Source: an uncultured Faecalibacterium sp. (GTDB lineage: Bacteria; Bacillota; Clostridia; Oscillospirales; Ruminococcaceae). From it: 14,760 nt of DNA. The DNA lies in assembly GCA_934525735.1 (NCBI GenBank), contig CAKSZM010000045.1:1-14760 (forward strand), read 5' to 3'. Every line of letters begins with the position of its first letter. Positions within the stretch are counted from its first letter, which is position 1. Below, in pieces: positions 13,314 to 14,760 of this stretch. The notes beneath the pieces were generated by a model. The model was not told the DNA's origin, did not search any database, and saw nothing but the letters and a program-made list of their open reading frames with translations. A program made the position numbers and the translations under genes.

Positions 13314-14339
13314 TTACTTCTTGAAGGTCAGAACACCCTTGCGGTAGGAAGGATCGCGGCTGTCAACGAAGTCGAATGCAGCCTGTGCGTCCTCGAAGTT
13401 CCAAGTGTGGGAAATGCTGCCGCGCAGATCGATCTTGCCCTCGTTGACCAGATCGATCACGTCCTGGAACTTGCGGTTCTGCAGGCGGCTGCCGCGGACG
13501 TCCAGCTCCTTGGAGGTGATGACGAACTGGTTGACCTCGGTGGGAGCCACGGAGAAGCCCATGGTGATGACACGGCCGGCGTTGCCGGTGGCCTGCAGAG
13601 CGGTCAGCAGGCTGCCCTTGACGCAGGCGGCATCGATGGTCACGGTGGGGCCGTAGCCGTCGGTCAGCTCATGTGCCTTAGCGGGAACATCTTCCTTCAG
13701 GCTATTGATGGTGTAGGTGGCGCCGTTCTTCTTGGCCTCTTCCAGCTTTGCATCGTCGATATCGGTAACGATGATGGCCTTTGGGTTGTACAGCTTGACG
13801 ATGCGCAGGATGGAGCTGCCCAGAGCGCCGCTGCCGATGATCATGACAGTATCTTCGCTCTCCAGCTCGGCACGGCTGCAGCACTGCACGGCGATGGTGG
13901 TGGGCTCGATCATGACAGCCTCTTCATCGCTCAGCATCTCGGGCACGAGGTAGCAATCCTTATCGGGCACGGCCATGTACTCGCGGTAACCGCCGTCGAT
14001 GTGGACGCCGCGCACCTTCAGGTTGCCGCAGACATTGGGACGGCCCTTGCGGCAGGCATAGCAGTGGCCGCAGGCAGTGACCTGATCGATGATGACACGG
14101 TCGCCGACCTTGACCTTGGTTGCGCCTTCGCCCACTTCCTCCACGATACCGACATTTTCATGGCCGATGATGCGGGGATAGGTTGCAGCAGCATTGGTGC
14201 CGTGGTAGATGCCCACATCGGAGCCGCAGATGCCGGATGCCACCATGCGGACGAGAACATTATTTTCCTTGTCGATCTTCGGCTTTTCGAGATCAACGAT
14301 CTGCAGTTTATTCGGTTCAACAATCTGAACGCCCTTCAT
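13314..14339 (-). CDS. Zinc-dependent medium-chain alcohol dehydrogenase, RspB-like
   Basis: 341-residue NAD(P)-dependent polyol/sugar-acid dehydrogenase of the zinc MDR family. Catalytic zinc ligands: C38 in ASGICGSD, H60 and E61 in IIGHENVG. Structural zinc cysteines: C90, C93, C96 and C104 in TACGHCYACRKGRPNVCG. The nucleotide fold is marked by IIGSGALGSS (about 167-176) followed by an acidic VTDIDD at the end of the second strand, which favours NAD+ over NADP+. The overall pattern (MKGVQIVEPNKL start, PRIIGHE, GVHIDGGYREY, MIEP) is closest to RspB/L-gulonate 5-dehydrogenase or galactonate-type enzymes. The ATG at 14339 is used because AGGAGG lies just upstream; an earlier in-frame ATG at 14399 lacks one. 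It is a single-gene unit next to a likely TRAP permease, so a sugar-acid oxidation role is plausible but inferred. Confidence 0.85.
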   Translation of the reverse strand: MKGVQIVEPNKLQIVDLEKPKIDKENNVLVRMVASGICGSDVGIYHGTNAAATYPRIIGHENVGIVEEVGEGATKVKVGDRVIIDQVTACGHCYACRKGRPNVCGNLKVRGVHIDGGYREYMAVPDKDCYLVPEMLSDEEAVMIEPTTIAVQCCSRAELESEDTVMIIGSGALGSSILRIVKLYNPKAIIVTDIDDAKLEEAKKNGATYTINSLKEDVPAKAHELTDGYGPTVTIDAACVKGSLLTALQATGNAGRVITMGFSVAPTEVNQFVITSKELDVRGSRLQNRKFQDVIDLVNEGKIDLRGSISHTWNFEDAQAAFDFVDSRDPSYRKGVLTFKK

Positions 14340-14427
14340 AAAAATCTTCCTCCTAAAAATCTGATTATGATTCCAAAGATTCTGATGATTCCGTTTCACA
14401 GCCCGGACGGGAAGTGATTACACTAAC

Positions 14428-14456
14428 ATATTACCACAGATAAAAGAAAAAGTAAA
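14428..14456 (-). promoter_or_regulatory. Promoter of the RspB-like dehydrogenase gene
   Basis: On the - strand, -35 TTTACT (14456-14451), 17-base spacer and -10 TAATAT (14433-14428), preceded by TGG as an extended -10. The leader is about 80-90 nt to the ATG at 14339. No clear operator palindrome was found around it. Confidence 0.6.
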
Positions 14457-14572
14457 TTGCTTTTTCAAAAAAGAACATATTTTCTTTTTTGTACAAAAAC
14501 AGCCGGAAGAACGGCTTTATTCCGTGGCTTTTGAGCTCTTTTTGTAACATATCACTATGGATAAGATCTGGC

Positions 14573-14614
14573 TAAAAAGAGAGCGGGCCTGCAGCATGAA
14601 CTGCAGGCCCGCTC
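14573..14614 (-). terminator. Intrinsic terminator of the DctM-like gene
   Basis: Perfect 14-bp arms GAGCGGGCCTGCAG (14581-14594) and CTGCAGGCCCGCTC (14601-14614) enclose a 6-base loop, followed on the - strand by CTCTTTTTAG. It lies 38 bases after the permease stop. Confidence 0.85.
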
Positions 14615-14651
14615 AGGCGAAGTAGGAGAGCTTGTTAAAACGCGATGGAGC

Positions 14652-14760
14652 TTAGCCCATGATCAGGTTGGCAACACCAACGGTCAGGGCAGGCACATAG
14701 GTGACGAGGAACAGAACGCCGAAGTTGACGATCAGCAGCGGCACCAGAGCCTTGACGCTG
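14652..14760 (-). CDS. C-terminus of a membrane transporter, probably TRAP large permease (DctM)
   Basis: Only the last 35 codons are inside the window, ending with TAA at 14654-14652. The residues are VKALVPLLIVNFGVLFLVTY, then VPALTVGVANLIMG. One hydrophobic membrane helix ends in a T-Y-V-P-A-L turn and a short N-L-I-M-G tail, the way TRAP DctM subunits usually finish. DctM forms the 12-helix channel of binding-protein-dependent, Na+-driven uptake of organic and sugar acids. A neighbouring RspB-like dehydrogenase fits this, though the two are separated by a terminator and have separate promoters. With so few residues, other ion-transporter families cannot be excluded. Confidence 0.55.
   Translation of the reverse strand, partial: SVKALVPLLIVNFGVLFLVTYVPALTVGVANLIMG

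Larger units (their letters stand above)
14340..14651. other. 312-base AT-rich intergenic region between dehydrogenase and permease genes
   Basis: No coding sequence is supported here. The region holds, from left to right, the dehydrogenase ribosome site and leader, its promoter (14428-14456), several A/T runs (14440-14500), a weak 5-bp hairpin AGCCG/CGGCT (14501-14516) with a T-run on the - strand, and the strong terminator of the upstream - strand gene (14581-14614). AT content is visibly higher than in the surrounding genes. Confidence 0.6.

Noticed and set aside
13272..14417. 381-codon open frame on the + strand opposite the zinc dehydrogenase
   Set aside because: It exactly shadows the dehydrogenase, with an Ala/Asp/His-rich low-complexity translation and no ribosome site.
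14501..14516. AGCCG/CGGCT hairpin with adjacent T-run as a separate terminator
   Set aside because: The stem is only 5 bp and it lies upstream of the dehydrogenase promoter and downstream of a much stronger terminator; no transcript is known to need it.
14558..14629. Small + strand frame (ATG at 14558) between the permease and the dehydrogenase
   Set aside because: It has no ribosome site and runs straight through the strong terminator hairpin at 14581-14614.
1..14760. CRISPR array, tRNA/rRNA genes, insertion sequences, attachment sites or phage genes
   Set aside because: No regularly spaced direct repeats, cloverleaf or rRNA-like stretches, transposase motifs or terminal repeats were recognised anywhere on either strand.

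Overview
The window looks like a chromosomal segment of a GC-rich gut Clostridium, most like the Faecalibacterium/Subdoligranulum/Gemmiger group. That placement is inferred from protein style, AGGAGG-type ribosome sites and carbohydrate-centred content; no marker gene is present. No rRNA, tRNA, CRISPR array, insertion sequence or phage gene was seen.

Layout. (1) 1-352, + strand: a ZIP-type metal transporter fragment runs directly into the C-terminal tail of an ABC transporter ATPase. (2) 410-457: a perfect 48-bp palindrome that can terminate transcription on both strands. (3) 458-6453, - strand: a four-gene operon transcribed tetR, GH2 glycosidase, GPH/MelB-type symporter, GH36 alpha-galactosidase. 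All junctions overlap, and a symmetric four-half-site operator array lies on the tetR promoter. Together the genes form a sense-import-hydrolyse module for galactosides. (4) 6528-8872, - strand: glycogen/maltodextrin phosphorylase with its terminator. (5) 9003-9860, + strand: a divergent AraC-family regulator. (6) 9919-11185: a gene graveyard. It holds an internally deleted PNPOx-like/4Fe-4S protein, the N-terminus of a twin-arginine-type exported protein, a flavoprotein lacking both ends, and the C-terminus of a LysR regulator. (7) 11318-13170, - strand: molybdate-type modB and modC behind a good promoter, with modA reduced to a 19-codon remnant. (8) 13218-14456, - strand: an RspB-like zinc dehydrogenase with its own promoter and terminator. 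(9) 14573-14760, - strand: the last 35 residues of a membrane protein resembling a TRAP transporter large permease, with its terminator.

The most striking observation is repeated: at five places the two outer ends of genes or gene pairs are kept in correct order and orientation while the middle is missing (about 180, 10085, 10295, 11068 and 13080). This fits either real deletions in a decaying or variable region or a metagenome assembly that skipped segments. The sequence alone cannot separate these. The intact sections (galactoside operon, glgP/araC, modBC, dehydrogenase) read as ordinary functional genes. I found no clearly new biological system. The best candidates for follow-up are the deletion scars and the TetR operator array.
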